Origin: Methanolobus halotolerans
Lineage (GTDB): Archaea; Halobacteriota; Methanosarcinia; Methanosarcinales; Methanosarcinaceae
Assembly: GCF_004745425.1 (NCBI RefSeq)
Contig: NZ_PGGK01000006.1
Span: 62,001-126,000 of the forward strand
Length of the DNA stretch: 64,000 nucleotides
Reading direction: 5' to 3'
The stretch's first letter is position 1; each line of letters starts with the position of its first letter. Shown piece by piece: positions 1 through 9,005 of this stretch. The notes beneath the pieces were generated by a model. That model was given only the letters and a program-made list of their open reading frames with translations. It had not been told where the DNA came from and searched no databases. Position numbers and translations under genes: made by a program.

Positions 1-551
1 TTCGCTGGTGCATAACAGAACCTGAGATATTCCAGGAACTGCTGACCATGGGTGAAGCAGTGTGCACTGAATATGCCAATACACTTTTTGAACACGGGGC
101 AGATGCTGTTATTACTATTGATTCTGAAGCAGGTCCGGATCTCCTCCCTCCTCCTCTCTTCGAGTCGATGATACTTCCGTTGTATCGTTCATTGACAGAC
201 AGTATGAAGGGACTGAAGCTGCTGCATATATGCGGGGATGCCACTGCCATACTTGACCAGATGGCTGGCTCCGGATTCCAGGGACTCAGCCTTGAAGAGA
301 AAGTAGATACCAGGTATGCCAGGGAGATCATGGCCGACAGAGCATGCCTGATAGGTAATGTATCACCTGCATTTACACTACTTACAAAATCCCACGAAAG
401 TATTAAAAAGGAAGCAAAGCAATGCATAGAGGACGGAGTCGGTATTTTGGCGCCAGGCTGCGGTATTGCACCAAGAACACCGACTGACAACATTCAGGCA
501 TTTGTGGCTGCCAGAGATGAGTATTACATGGAGAAAGGATTGCTGAAATAA
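1..551 (+). CDS. Methylcobamide:CoM methyltransferase (MtaA/MtbA family), C-terminal part
   Basis: The frame is open from base 3, so the 5' end lies outside the window; the first ATG inside (base 48) is an internal Met. The visible ~183 residues are the C-terminal half of a UroD-fold methylcobamide:coenzyme M methyltransferase. These enzymes move a methyl group from a methylated corrinoid protein to CoM in methanogenesis from methanol, methylamines or methylsulfides. The zinc-ligand pattern is visible as HICGD (His-X-Cys) followed about 75 residues later by APGCG, which supplies the second Cys. The substrate-specific type (MtaA, MtbA, MtsA or a paralogue) cannot be told from this part. It points to a methylotrophic methanogen. 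Confidence 0.88.
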   Translation, partial: RWCITEPEIFQELLTMGEAVCTEYANTLFEHGADAVITIDSEAGPDLLPPPLFESMILPLYRSLTDSMKGLKLLHICGDATAILDQMAGSGFQGLSLEEKVDTRYAREIMADRACLIGNVSPAFTLLTKSHESIKKEAKQCIEDGVGILAPGCGIAPRTPTDNIQAFVAARDEYYMEKGLLK

Positions 552-578
552 CCGGACAGAGCAGTCTGGTCAATCTTT

Positions 579-992
579 TCATTTATCGTTATACTGTGCA
601 TCCTCTTTTACATCTTCTGAAATCCTGCTCAACTCTCTCTCAATCTTTTTATGCCTGCCGGATATTCTTTCTTTTTGTTGTTTCCTGAAATATTCCCCGG
701 TGGCATTCACAAAACCAAGCAGTATGCCAAGCCCCAGGAACACATATATCACAGTGAAAATCTTTCCAATATCAGTTGTCGGTGCAAAGTCCCCAAAACC
801 GATGGTTGTAAGGACTATCACAGAAAAATACAAGGAATCAAGCCATCTCCATCCTTCTATATTATGATAAACGACAGTCCCTAAAACAAGGGTTATAATT
901 ACAAGTGTAAGCAGACTCCTGAACTCAGGTTCTTTAAGCATCTTAATGAGTGATCTCAAAAAAACAATAAATGCCAGAATCAACGGAATCAT
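579..992 (-). CDS. Two-TM potassium channel family protein
   Basis: 137 residues. An N-terminal hydrophobic stretch (about 1-18) is followed by a TM helix (about 26-45), a pore helix, the K+ selectivity filter TIGFGD (63-68) and a second TM helix (about 77-97), then a charged Lys/Glu-rich cytoplasmic tail. This is the ion-trans-2 (KcsA/MthK pore) architecture without the RCK regulatory domain. It should act as a tetrameric K+ channel in the cytoplasmic membrane. The ATG at 992 is preceded by GGGG about ten bases upstream. It converges with the methyltransferase gene and is transcribed alone. Confidence 0.85.
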   Translation of the reverse strand: MIPLILAFIVFLRSLIKMLKEPEFRSLLTLVIITLVLGTVVYHNIEGWRWLDSLYFSVIVLTTIGFGDFAPTTDIGKIFTVIYVFLGLGILLGFVNATGEYFRKQQKERISGRHKKIERELSRISEDVKEDAQYNDK

Positions 993-1169
993 GATTTTAA
1001 TTCCCCATTACATAATTACTGTCCTCGCATGCAAATTCTAATCCCTATGCAATTTCAATCTTTATAATCAAATAATTTGCGGAAGCTTAAATCTTCATTT
1101 CTGAACTTTGTTCCTTTAAATCTTAATTAGTTAACCTTCTTATATTTAATACGGGTAGGGGGATTAAGC

Positions 1170-1580
1170 TTGGGATCAATTCCAGGACCAGATAGGGACC
1201 TCTATAGTTTAGGGGCATCACAGAAAGATAGTGATCTTAAAGAATTCATTCATGATGTAAGGTACATTTTTGTATTCTATGTTATGGGGGATATATTGAC
1301 AACTGTATTTGCTCTTGAAAATGGGCTGGGATATGAAGCGAATTTCCTGATTGCAGAACTCCTTGAATACTGCGGATACTATAGCATTGTGATGCTGAAG
1401 CTGTTCTTTCTTTGTTTTTGTTTTGTTGACTACCTGTATCTTAAAAAACGGGGTCACCGTTCCATGTGGAATGGAACAAGGCACATGATATCTCTTTTAG
1501 GGATACTGGTTGTTATAAATAACCTGCTAGTTATCAGTGGAGCATGGAACCATTTATATAGTTTTTTCTATGGGACTTGA
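1170..1580 (+). CDS. Small hypothetical membrane protein
   Basis: 136 residues read from a TTG start at 1170, preceded by an AGGGGG Shine-Dalgarno-like run ending a few bases upstream; no in-frame ATG precedes the first membrane segment. Three hydrophobic segments are predicted by eye (about residues 30-48, 70-90 and 108-130), with a basic loop KKRGHR between the second and third, which suggests that loop faces the cytoplasm. The size and pattern resemble DUF5658-type archaeal membrane proteins, but I do not recognise a functional motif. It stands alone between the K+ channel and hisG. Confidence 0.6.
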   Translation: MGSIPGPDRDLYSLGASQKDSDLKEFIHDVRYIFVFYVMGDILTTVFALENGLGYEANFLIAELLEYCGYYSIVMLKLFFLCFCFVDYLYLKKRGHRSMWNGTRHMISLLGILVVINNLLVISGAWNHLYSFFYGT

Positions 1581-1793
1581 ACTGCCACCCATTAAAACGG
1601 GCGGCTTCATACAGTTTTTCTGGTGTGTATTGTTGCTCGCCTTCCGGAGCTCTTATATTTGGCTTTTAAGGCACTTGATTTAGCCGGATTATCACTGTTA
1701 TATAGTGTCACTATCGAATTCCCAGAAACGCTTATAAAATACAACCATGTTTCTTATGGTACGTTCATCAAAACAATAGACCGAGATGTTAAT

Positions 1794-2666
1794 ATGATAA
1801 ACATAGCTCTTCCTAAAGGCAGTTTAGAGGAACAGACATTCCTTTTGTTCAAGCAGGCGGACCTGGAGATAAAAAAGACGGACAGGGACTACAATCCCAG
1901 GATCAGCGACCCGAGGATAGGTAAAATCAAGATACTGCGGCCACAGGAGATTCCGGGTTATGTTTCCGATGGCTACTTCGATCTTGGCATCTCAGGACTG
2001 GACTGGGTCAGTGAATCTGATGCCGACATAGTGGAAGTGGCCGACCTCCCTTACAGCAAACAGGGTGCAGGCAACGTGAAAATAGTTATAGCTGTGCCCA
2101 AGGATGCTCCCATTGAAAATGCAAGGGATGTCAAACCCAACAGCAGGGTGGCTACGGAATATCCAAAAATGACCAGGAAGTTCTTCGAAGAGCGTGGTAT
2201 CCCGGTAGAGATCCACTTCTCTTACGGCGCTACAGAAGCTAAGGTACCTGACCTCATGGACGTGGTCGTGGATCTCACCGAAACAGGTTCGACTCTCCGC
2301 AAGAACGGCCTTAAGATCGTGGATATCATCATGGAATCATCCTCCAAGCTTATCGCGAACATGAAGAGCTGGGAAGACCCGGTCAAAAGACAGGAGATAG
2401 AAGAGATCAAAACACTCCTGCTCTCGGTCATAGAAGCAAGAGGAAAAGTGCTCATCGACATGAACGTCCCAGCCGACAAACTGGATGAGGTTATCGAGTC
2501 CCTGCCCTCCATGAAAAGGCCGACCGTGTCGCAGCTGTATAAGTCAGATTATTATGCAGTCGAAACAGTCGTCAACAAAAACGAGGTCAACCTCCTTATA
2601 CCAAAACTCAAGGCTCTCGGGGCCGAGGACATTCTTGAGATGGACATCTCAAAAATAGTTTATTAG
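1794..2666 (+). CDS. hisG: ATP phosphoribosyltransferase, long form
   Basis: First enzyme of histidine biosynthesis: ATP plus PRPP gives phosphoribosyl-ATP. The protein is 290 residues, the length of the long HisG form that carries its own C-terminal regulatory (ACT-like) domain and needs no HisZ. The open frame begins at 1623, but the ATG at 1794 gives the family's usual N-terminus (INIALPKGSL), so I take that start. The PRPP-binding region lies around VVDLTETGSTLRKNGL. The C-terminal ~75 residues (after VLIDMNVPAD) match the HisG_C domain. No other his gene is adjacent. Confidence 0.95.
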   Translation: MINIALPKGSLEEQTFLLFKQADLEIKKTDRDYNPRISDPRIGKIKILRPQEIPGYVSDGYFDLGISGLDWVSESDADIVEVADLPYSKQGAGNVKIVIAVPKDAPIENARDVKPNSRVATEYPKMTRKFFEERGIPVEIHFSYGATEAKVPDLMDVVVDLTETGSTLRKNGLKIVDIIMESSSKLIANMKSWEDPVKRQEIEEIKTLLLSVIEARGKVLIDMNVPADKLDEVIESLPSMKRPTVSQLYKSDYYAVETVVNKNEVNLLIPKLKALGAEDILEMDISKIVY

Positions 2667-3291
2667 CCCGACCAGTCAGAGCGGTCAACTGATTTTGATG
2701 GTCTCTGAGATTATCACATATTCCGGCGCAATGAATCTACTTTTAAGCAGAAAATATAAAGAAAAGTACAGATAAAGTGCTTTCCATATTTTTTGACAAT
2801 AACCCGGTACATCCCGACATTGCCGGAATGTAACTCCACCATCGCTCATACTCCACTAATAATGACTGCTGAAAGCCGGAACGTTAGCAAGCCGGTTATC
2901 TTGAGGGAATGAGGCAATATTTGGCATGATAACGTTCCTTTATAGCAATCGTTTTTTGTGCTTCAGCGTTTTCCCGATCAATCCATACCGTACCACCGAA
3001 TGGTCTGCAGTCACCTAGAATTTAGGGATCATATGACTGCAAATCCTACTACTAATTTCAACTATATAAATATATCTACACTATAATATATGTTGAGCAT
3101 CATTATGATGATATAAGCATGTTTAACCACATAACCACTATTTACAATATTATTTACAAATAGTTACACCCGGGTTTGCAAGTCATTATTTAAGGTACCG
3201 GCTGTGAATCCTTCTAATAATGTTAAAAAAGGAAGACACATAAATAGCTAATACCCGAGAAATCAATCACAGTTTGAAAAAAGTTAACTAT
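2667..3291. other. 625-bp region without a clear gene
   Basis: Lies between the convergent ends of hisG and thrC. It contains a 9-bp inverted repeat (GGAACGTTA at 2878-2886 with TAACGTTCC at 2930-2938) overlapped by a competing one (GTTATC 2895-2900 with GATAAC 2928-2933). A second 8-bp inverted repeat (TGCAGTCA 3006-3013 with TGACTGCA 3034-3041) encloses a small inner CCTA/TAGG hairpin. On the minus strand a 23-codon ORF (2927 to 2856) has an AGGA upstream, but no family is recognisable. The rest is AT-rich. Confidence 0.5.
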
Positions 3292-4635
3292 TTATTTAAA
3301 ATTATTCAGTATGTATTCCCTGAACTGAATGTAGTCAGTATTCAGAGACTGCATATACTCTTCCCCGGCCTCGGTCCTTTTAAGGCTTTCGGGAAGTTCT
3401 GGCTCGATGCCTATTACCAACCTTACCTCCCCGGGGAATTTTGCGGGATGGGCGGTCTCCAAGGTCACAGCAAGTGTGTTATCCATGCTAAGTTCCCTGT
3501 AGTCTCTCAGGCCCTTTATGCCTACAGCTCCATGTGGTTCGATAAGTATACCGTACTCGTCAAAGAATTCTTTCATAACTGTCTTTGTCTGCTGGTCGGT
3601 GACCGAGATAGAGAATATGTCTTGCCTAAGCTTCCCCATGTCAGGCATCTGATTGATATTGCCTTTTTCATCCATCTCACCACCGTATATTGCGATCAGT
3701 CTTGAAAGGTTGCTTGGATGACCTACATTCATGGCATTAGAGAGACAATTCTTTGAGGGAGCGAGCTTTGCATACTTTCCGCTGTCAATAAAGCACGGAA
3801 ACTCGTCATTCTCGTTAACCGATGCAAGTATCCTCTTAATAGGAACGCCCATGTTCTTTGCCAGTACACAACCCATCATGTTTCCGAAATTACCGGATGG
3901 GATGGAGACGATCATTTCTTCGGGGTAGTCTCTCAATTTGACATAAGCGTAAAAATAATAGATAGACTGAGGCACCAGACGGCCAATGTTTATAGAATTT
4001 GCTGACGAGAGATTCAGGTGTTTAAGTTCTTCATCTGCAAATGCCTGCTTAACCATGGCCTGGCAGTCATCAAACTTACCACCAATTGACAGAGCGGTGA
4101 TATTCTTGCCCAGGGTCGTCATCTGCTTGCGCTGACGTTCGGACACCTCGCCCTGCGGGAACAATACGATGACCCTGATATTGTCAAGACCGTAGAATGC
4201 ATGAGCTACCGCACTTCCGGTATCTCCTGAGGTCGCTGTGAGAATGGTAAGCTGCCTGTTCTCTTTCTTGAGGTAGTACTGCATGAGCCTTGCCATCATA
4301 CGGGCGGCAAAATCCTTGAAAGAGGCAGTCGGACCTCTGTCAAGCCTCATAATATAAGTAATATCATCCACTTTTTCCAGCGGGACTTCATAGTCATAGG
4401 CATCATAGGTGATCTCTTTCAGGGACTCTTCATCGATCTCACCTGCAAGGATCTTTTTCAGTACCTGAAAAGCAATTTCAGGATATGGTTTATCCTTCAT
4501 TGAAGTAAGCTCTTCTTCTGAAAAATATGGCAGTGCCTTTGGCATATAAAGACCTCTGTCCGGGGCAAGTCCTTCAATGAGCGCGGTTTCAAAACTTACT
4601 TCTTCCGCCTGGAGATTGGTGCTGTAGAGTTTCAT
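3292..4635 (-). CDS. thrC: Threonine synthase
   Basis: PLP-dependent enzyme converting O-phosphohomoserine to threonine. The ATG at 4635 gives a 447-residue protein starting MKLYSTN; a TTG three codons upstream also exists but is less likely. Family marks seen: N-terminal LYSTN and GLAPDRGLYMP, PLP lysine in GPTASFKDFAAR (Lys107), and the catalytic-core segment ATSGDTGSAVAHAF. The C-terminus is the long threonine-synthase type with the IEPHGAVG segment. The gene is monocistronic and converges on hisG. Confidence 0.95.
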   Translation of the reverse strand: MKLYSTNLQAEEVSFETALIEGLAPDRGLYMPKALPYFSEEELTSMKDKPYPEIAFQVLKKILAGEIDEESLKEITYDAYDYEVPLEKVDDITYIMRLDRGPTASFKDFAARMMARLMQYYLKKENRQLTILTATSGDTGSAVAHAFYGLDNIRVIVLFPQGEVSERQRKQMTTLGKNITALSIGGKFDDCQAMVKQAFADEELKHLNLSSANSINIGRLVPQSIYYFYAYVKLRDYPEEMIVSIPSGNFGNMMGCVLAKNMGVPIKRILASVNENDEFPCFIDSGKYAKLAPSKNCLSNAMNVGHPSNLSRLIAIYGGEMDEKGNINQMPDMGKLRQDIFSISVTDQQTKTVMKEFFDEYGILIEPHGAVGIKGLRDYRELSMDNTLAVTLETAHPAKFPGEVRLVIGIEPELPESLKRTEAGEEYMQSLNTDYIQFREYILNNFK

Positions 4636-4916
4636 GTTGATCAAATACTGATTTTGTGTCTCTGGTCGAAAACGAAAAGACCATACGCTGGCAACTTTCC
4701 TATAAACGTTTCTTGAATATCATTTCTAGTACATAGCATAATTCATTTATGAGCTTTTCTATGAAGATGTTTTTTATGCTCCTTCAAAGCAGTCAGTTGC
4801 AGTAAATCTAATTAAAAATAACTGTAAGTAAAAATAAGCAAGAAACAAAAAATATCAAAAAAGAATTGAAAACAGGCTATTGCCTGATGATCAAGATTCA
4901 GATGTCAGGAAGACAT

Positions 4917-5921
4917 CTACTGCGTTGAATTCTGTCCTGTTATAGTGAAGATATAAATATCAGCATTTAAATTGCGCCTGTCCTCCCACACGACAGTATC
5001 ATTATAGATCGCAGGATAGACCTGTCTTTCTTCATTTGTGGTTATCTGTAATTCCTCCCCTGTAGGTATATCATACATGTAGATATCAGAGTTGCCAAGG
5101 ATATCCCAGTTGGAATTACGCTCATCCGTCCATACTATCCTGTCACCATGTATTTTTGGAACAACCTGCCAGGATTCATTGGTAGTAACCATTAATTCCT
5201 CTTCTGAAGAGACATTGTACATAAATATGTTCTGATCATAGTTTCGGTCATCCATCCATACGACCCTGTCCTCATAGACATCAGGGTACAGGGCAATTGA
5301 TTCGTTGGCCGTGATCTGTGTTTCTTCTCTCGAAGAGAGGTCATATACGAATATGTCCCAGCCACCGTTACGATCATCCATCCATGTTACCAGATCACCA
5401 TATACTGCAGGATACAATTGGTCTGATTCGTTATCAGTAATCTGCAATTCCTCGCCTGATGAAATGTTATACATATAGATATCCCAGTTACCATTGCGCA
5501 GGTCTTCCCAGACGATCCGGTCTTCATGAATAGCAGGGACTCGCTGGTCGGCTTCATTCGTGATCAGTGCAGACTCTTCTTCAGAAGTGAGATTATAAAT
5601 ATAGATATCCCAATTACCATTGCGCCAATCTTCCCAGACTATAATATCCCCGTAGATATCAGGAACCCTCTCCTCTGACTCATTTGATGTTATTTGTAAC
5701 TCTTCTCCTGAAGTCATATTATAAAGGAAAATATCCGAACTTTCATAGCGAACATCGGTCCAAACTATAATGTCATCATAAATAGCCGGAAAATACTGAT
5801 CGGACCTATTAGATGTGATCTGAATCTCTGTTCCGTCGATTGTCTGTGCTATCGAGGCATCTATTGATGCCATCAATAAAATACTCAAAAAACAAAGGAT
5901 AACGCTTTTTTTAGATATCAT
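4917..5921 (-). CDS. Secreted seven-repeat TolB-like beta-propeller protein
   Basis: The ATG at 5921 starts a typical signal peptide (MISKKSVILCFLSILLMASI) cleaved near SIAQT; the longer open frame up to 6047 has no signal and is not used. The mature part consists almost entirely of seven repeats of about 42-45 residues, each carrying ITSNES..P.IYGD.IVW.D.RN..WDIY.YN..SGEE or a close variant. That matches a seven-bladed propeller of the TolB/PD40 type. Repeat 6 has a short insertion. There is no C-terminal anchor, so the protein is probably secreted or held by partner binding. No enzymatic motif is seen; a binding or scaffolding role is inferred. Confidence 0.85.
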   Translation of the reverse strand: MISKKSVILCFLSILLMASIDASIAQTIDGTEIQITSNRSDQYFPAIYDDIIVWTDVRYESSDIFLYNMTSGEELQITSNESEERVPDIYGDIIVWEDWRNGNWDIYIYNLTSEEESALITNEADQRVPAIHEDRIVWEDLRNGNWDIYMYNISSGEELQITDNESDQLYPAVYGDLVTWMDDRNGGWDIFVYDLSSREETQITANESIALYPDVYEDRVVWMDDRNYDQNIFMYNVSSEEELMVTTNESWQVVPKIHGDRIVWTDERNSNWDILGNSDIYMYDIPTGEELQITTNEERQVYPAIYNDTVVWEDRRNLNADIYIFTITGQNSTQ

Positions 5922-6159
5922 ATATACTAATTTCCCACATTCTCTAAGCCCCGGTAAAGGACCCGGTTCTTTATTTAGTCTATGGATTTTAGTAGTTATG
6001 GAAGCAATATTACTGAACAAAGGTAACCAAAAGAACTTTTCAAACAAGTCTGATAATAAAAATAAATTGAATAAATCAAATGGATCAAAATGCTATCCAC
6101 ATTTTCCAAACTATAAAGGCCTCTAAAAGCTTCTTAAGTGAATAATAAATAATTTTTAG
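5922..6159. other. Intergenic, promoter side of the propeller gene
   Basis: AT-rich sequence between the propeller gene and the IS remnant. An in-frame extension of the propeller ORF runs to 6047 but looks non-coding. No other gene is seen. Confidence 0.5.
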
Positions 6160-6190
6160 GCTCTGTAAAAATCCTCATTTGAATCACATG

Positions 6191-6220
6191 AACAACCTTG
6201 ACATACCTGTCAAGGTTGTT
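6191..6220 (-). terminator. Perfect 13-bp stem-loop downstream of the transposase remnant
   Basis: AACAACCTTGACA (6191-6203) pairs perfectly with TGTCAAGGTTGTT (6208-6220) around a 4-base loop. It lies 44 bp beyond the stop of the transposase fragment on the minus strand, where an IS transcript would end. It could instead be a structural element of the IS end. Confidence 0.6.
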
Positions 6221-6264
6221 TACTATTAGCTTTATTTTAGGCATTGTTATTTAAGCATAGCTAT

Positions 6265-6520
6265 TTATTTATTCCTATATTTCATCAAAAGAAGAAGAGA
6301 GTATTTTAGCATTTCAAGACTTTTGGTATAACATTTTGTTTTTCTTCTCAGTCTTGCCAGAAAGTGTCTGAACATACTGTTATATCCTTCAATCGTATAT
6401 GTTTCTGCTTTTGATCGTGTGTGAATATTCTCTGGAAGGAATTTTGCATATGCTCTCCAGTTATCGGTCATCACTTCCCCGATTTTCTTTTTCTCTAATT
6501 TTATCCAGTGCTTTTAAGTG
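6265..6520 (-). pseudogene. IS1-family transposase, C-terminal fragment
   Basis: The translated fragment shows the conserved IS1-type C-terminus: MTDNWRAY, EGYNSMFRHFLARLRRKTKCY and a final KSLEMLKYSLLLLM. The frame remains open upstream to about base 6514, where a stop interrupts it, so the DNA-binding and first catalytic parts are missing. A GTG at 6474 could start translation, but this would not give an active transposase. It is an insertion-sequence relic on the minus strand. Confidence 0.85.
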
Positions 6521-6648
6521 GAGGTAAGGATTTTTTTAAACATTACAGGAAGGATGCTGAACTGATAACAGATATTTGAGAGGTTTTACCTCAGCAATTA
6601 GCTTAAAAAGGTTATATTGTTTCATTTCTCTCGTGAAGAAAAAGAACT

Positions 6649-8019
6649 TCACTCCACTACTTCATATCCTGCATTCTTCCATGCTTTCATACTTCCAAGA
6701 ACATTGTATATCCTGTCATAGCCATGTTTTCTCAGGATCGAGGCAGCTATATTGGAGCGCCGTCCAGTGCCACAATAGACAACTATCCTGCAATCCTCCG
6801 GAATTTTGTCCAGATTCTCTTCCACATGGCCAACATATATATGTGCAGCACCCTGTATGTGACCGTTTTCCCATTCTTCTTTGCTCCTGACATCTAGGAT
6901 GAACAAATTTTCACCTTTTACCAGTTTGTCCCTGAGGTCATGGACCGATATCAAGTTGAAACTGTCCACCGGCATAGCATCGATATACCAGGCCCCGATT
7001 CCCCCGTTGAGAAAACCAGCTATATTGTCATAACCCAGTCTTATGAGATACCGAACTGCAGACTCCAGTTGCTCTTTATCTTCCATCACCAGGAGTATCT
7101 GTTTATCATATGGAAGCACCCAGCCAGCAAAGGACGGGAGCCCTTCAAGCCATATGCTGTAACTATCTTTGATATGCGCTCCTCCGAAAGAGTGAGGCAT
7201 ACGTGTATCCACAACTACTGTTGCTTTTTCCATCTCTTCCCTGAATTCCCCGGGTGAAAACAATTCGGGAACCGGGAGGCTGTGCAGCAGCGGAGGCCCT
7301 TCCAGATTATACTGTTCCATCTTTTTAAAATAGGGGGGAAATTCCAGCTTTTCTTCAACCTTATATCTGATGAATTCGTCCTTCGCAGTCTTCTGCAGGA
7401 CAGGATTCTGGAGACGCTCAAGTCCAAGCGTACTGTATTCCCGCTCACTGATAGCTCCTCCACACATAGAACCTGCGCCATGTGCGGGATGTAGTATAAC
7501 TTCATCCCCCAGAGGAAGTATCCTGTTAAAAATGCTGTCATACAAATCAGATGCCAGTCTCGGAGCTTCGTCAGGACCATATAGGTCGGTCCTTCCCACA
7601 TCACCTATAAACAGAGCATCTCCTGTAAAGACCATGATCGTTTCATCACCCGCGTTAAGGTCTGCCAAGGCATATGACATGCTCTCATCGGTATGTCCCG
7701 GTGTATGTAGAGCAGTTATTCTCAACGAGCCTATAAAAATTTCCTGATCATCCTGAAGAGTGTTCCCGTATTTGAAATCAATCCCGGGGCCATGGTAGAT
7801 GTCGGCTTCCGTAATGTCCTCAAGCTCCCTAGAACCAACCACATAATCCTCATTACGGTGTGTTTCAAGGATGTATTTTATTTTCATGCCTTCTCTTCTG
7901 GCAATATCCGCATAGACTTTGCAGTCCCTGCGTGGATCAATGACTACAGCCTCATTTTCCGATCCAATGACATAAGAAATATGAGCAAGTCCTTCCGATT
8001 TTATACGTTCGAATATCAT
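6649..8019 (-). CDS. Metallo-beta-lactamase fold / tandem rhodanese protein
   Basis: 456 residues from the ATG at 8019, which has AGGAAGG eight bases upstream; the open frame extends 15 codons further without support. The N-terminal ~250 residues are an ETHE1/persulfide-dioxygenase-like MBL domain with HTPGHTDES, TGDALFIGDVGRTDL and HPAHGAGSMCG. The usual THxHxDH signature is altered to THRNEDY. A first rhodanese domain (about 275-355) has no active-site Cys in the expected loop. The second (about 365-456) carries the active loop CGTGRRS. A role in sulfane-sulfur or persulfide handling is likely. The gene is monocistronic. Confidence 0.88.
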   Translation of the reverse strand: MIFERIKSEGLAHISYVIGSENEAVVIDPRRDCKVYADIARREGMKIKYILETHRNEDYVVGSRELEDITEADIYHGPGIDFKYGNTLQDDQEIFIGSLRITALHTPGHTDESMSYALADLNAGDETIMVFTGDALFIGDVGRTDLYGPDEAPRLASDLYDSIFNRILPLGDEVILHPAHGAGSMCGGAISEREYSTLGLERLQNPVLQKTAKDEFIRYKVEEKLEFPPYFKKMEQYNLEGPPLLHSLPVPELFSPGEFREEMEKATVVVDTRMPHSFGGAHIKDSYSIWLEGLPSFAGWVLPYDKQILLVMEDKEQLESAVRYLIRLGYDNIAGFLNGGIGAWYIDAMPVDSFNLISVHDLRDKLVKGENLFILDVRSKEEWENGHIQGAAHIYVGHVEENLDKIPEDCRIVVYCGTGRRSNIAASILRKHGYDRIYNVLGSMKAWKNAGYEVVE

Positions 8020-8485
8020 CTTAAACCTTCCTGTAAATATCCCACTATTTACATGTAGAAACACATACTTGATATGTTTTTCTTAGATAGCAGTTCATAC
8101 AAGAAGTAACTACCAGCTTCCTGTGTACTCTTTTACCTCATGTTTTCTCCGGTCAAAGATACCAGGAATTGTTTATGAATATATTATATATTTTTAATAC
8201 TATTTATAAATAATATACATTCATCTATATATTCAATAAGTTACTTATTTATGAAAATAATAAATAAGTTTATTTTTTTCTTTAGATATACCAGTATGAT
8301 ACAGTTCTAAATTGAATTTGATGCACAATATTCACAAATAAATAAAGGCTCTGGAAATAAAAATGTCTATATAGAATAATATTTGCATTTAAATGAATAT
8401 ATAGGAACATTTTTTTATCATTTTGACATGTAGGGGGCAAGTCATTATCACTGGAAGAACATATTTTTCCAGATTCGGTAGTGAT

Positions 8486-8603
8486 TGAAAAACGGCAAAC
8501 TGAAAAATGGTAGATTGAAAAACGGTAGATTGAAAAACGGTAGATTGAAAAACGGTAGATTGAAAAACGGCAAACTGAAAAACGGCAAACTGAAAAACGA
8601 TAG
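8486..8603. repeat. 15-bp tandem repeat, seven full units plus one partial
   Basis: The unit is TGAAAAACGGTAGAT. Four consecutive units (8501-8560) carry the TAGAT end (the first has one C-to-T change) and the flanking units carry CAAAC instead. A partial eighth unit ends in CGATAG. A ninth isolated copy of the first ten bases sits in the loop of the adjacent hairpin. Confidence 0.95.
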
Positions 8604-8610
8604 TAAGGGG

Positions 8611-8643
8611 AGGCACCTGAAAAACGATGCATTTAAGGTGCCT
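8611..8643. other. Hairpin closing the 15-bp repeat array
   Basis: AGGCACCT (8611-8618) and AGGTGCCT (8636-8643) form a perfect 8-bp inverted repeat around a 17-base loop that contains TGAAAAACGATG, a copy of the tandem-repeat core. On the plus strand it is followed by CTTTCCTT. Confidence 0.7.
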
Positions 8644-8973
8644 CTTTCCTTGCGAATCCAGTTTCGTTTAGCCTCCCTATCCAGACCGTATCTTAATATT
8701 TACCCACGGTTCCCCCCCTAACTCGCAAGAAGTGTTTCACCTTCTTTTATTTAATATAAACCTTGCTCAAATAAAAATATCCAGCATATTACAATGTTAT
8801 TGAAAATTCAATCAGCTTTATTAGCTTGGAAAGAGCCTGTTAAGCTAATATTCAAAATTCAGGAGTCTTAACTTAATTTGCAAATTCTAATTCCTTATTC
8901 AGGTATGATATTTGTTCTTAGTTTACCATCCAGTGTATACTCTTTTATTATGCACCGCAAATTATTAAAAGTA

Positions 8974-8984
8974 TTAAATATAAT
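8974..8984 (+). promoter_or_regulatory. TATA box for hairpin element A
   Basis: TTAAATATAAT is centred about 27 bp before the first base of the 11-bp stem at 9006, the normal archaeal box A to start distance. Confidence 0.5.
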
Positions 8985-9005
8985 AGACAAATAGTTTAGT
9001 TGTCT

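Larger units (their letters stand above)
6160..6550 (-). mobile_element. Decayed IS1-type insertion sequence
   Basis: Bounded on the left by GGCTCTGTAAAAATCC at 6160-6175. Near 6527-6547 a degenerate match to its reverse complement (GGATTTTTTTAAACATTACAG) may be the other terminal repeat. Inside are the C-terminal part of the transposase and its terminator hairpin. At under 400 bp it lacks the N-terminal half of the transposase, so it is an internally deleted, non-autonomous remnant. Confidence 0.6.

Noticed and set aside
8486-8603. CRISPR array
   Set aside because: Units are contiguous 15-bp tandem copies without spacers; CRISPR repeats are longer and separated by unique spacers.
8282-8721. 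Repetitive ORFs on both strands over the 15-bp array (KNGRL-type and FSIYR-type repeats)
   Set aside because: The period is a multiple of three without stops, so all frames stay open. No ribosome-binding site or family match, and the two strands cannot both be explained as genes.
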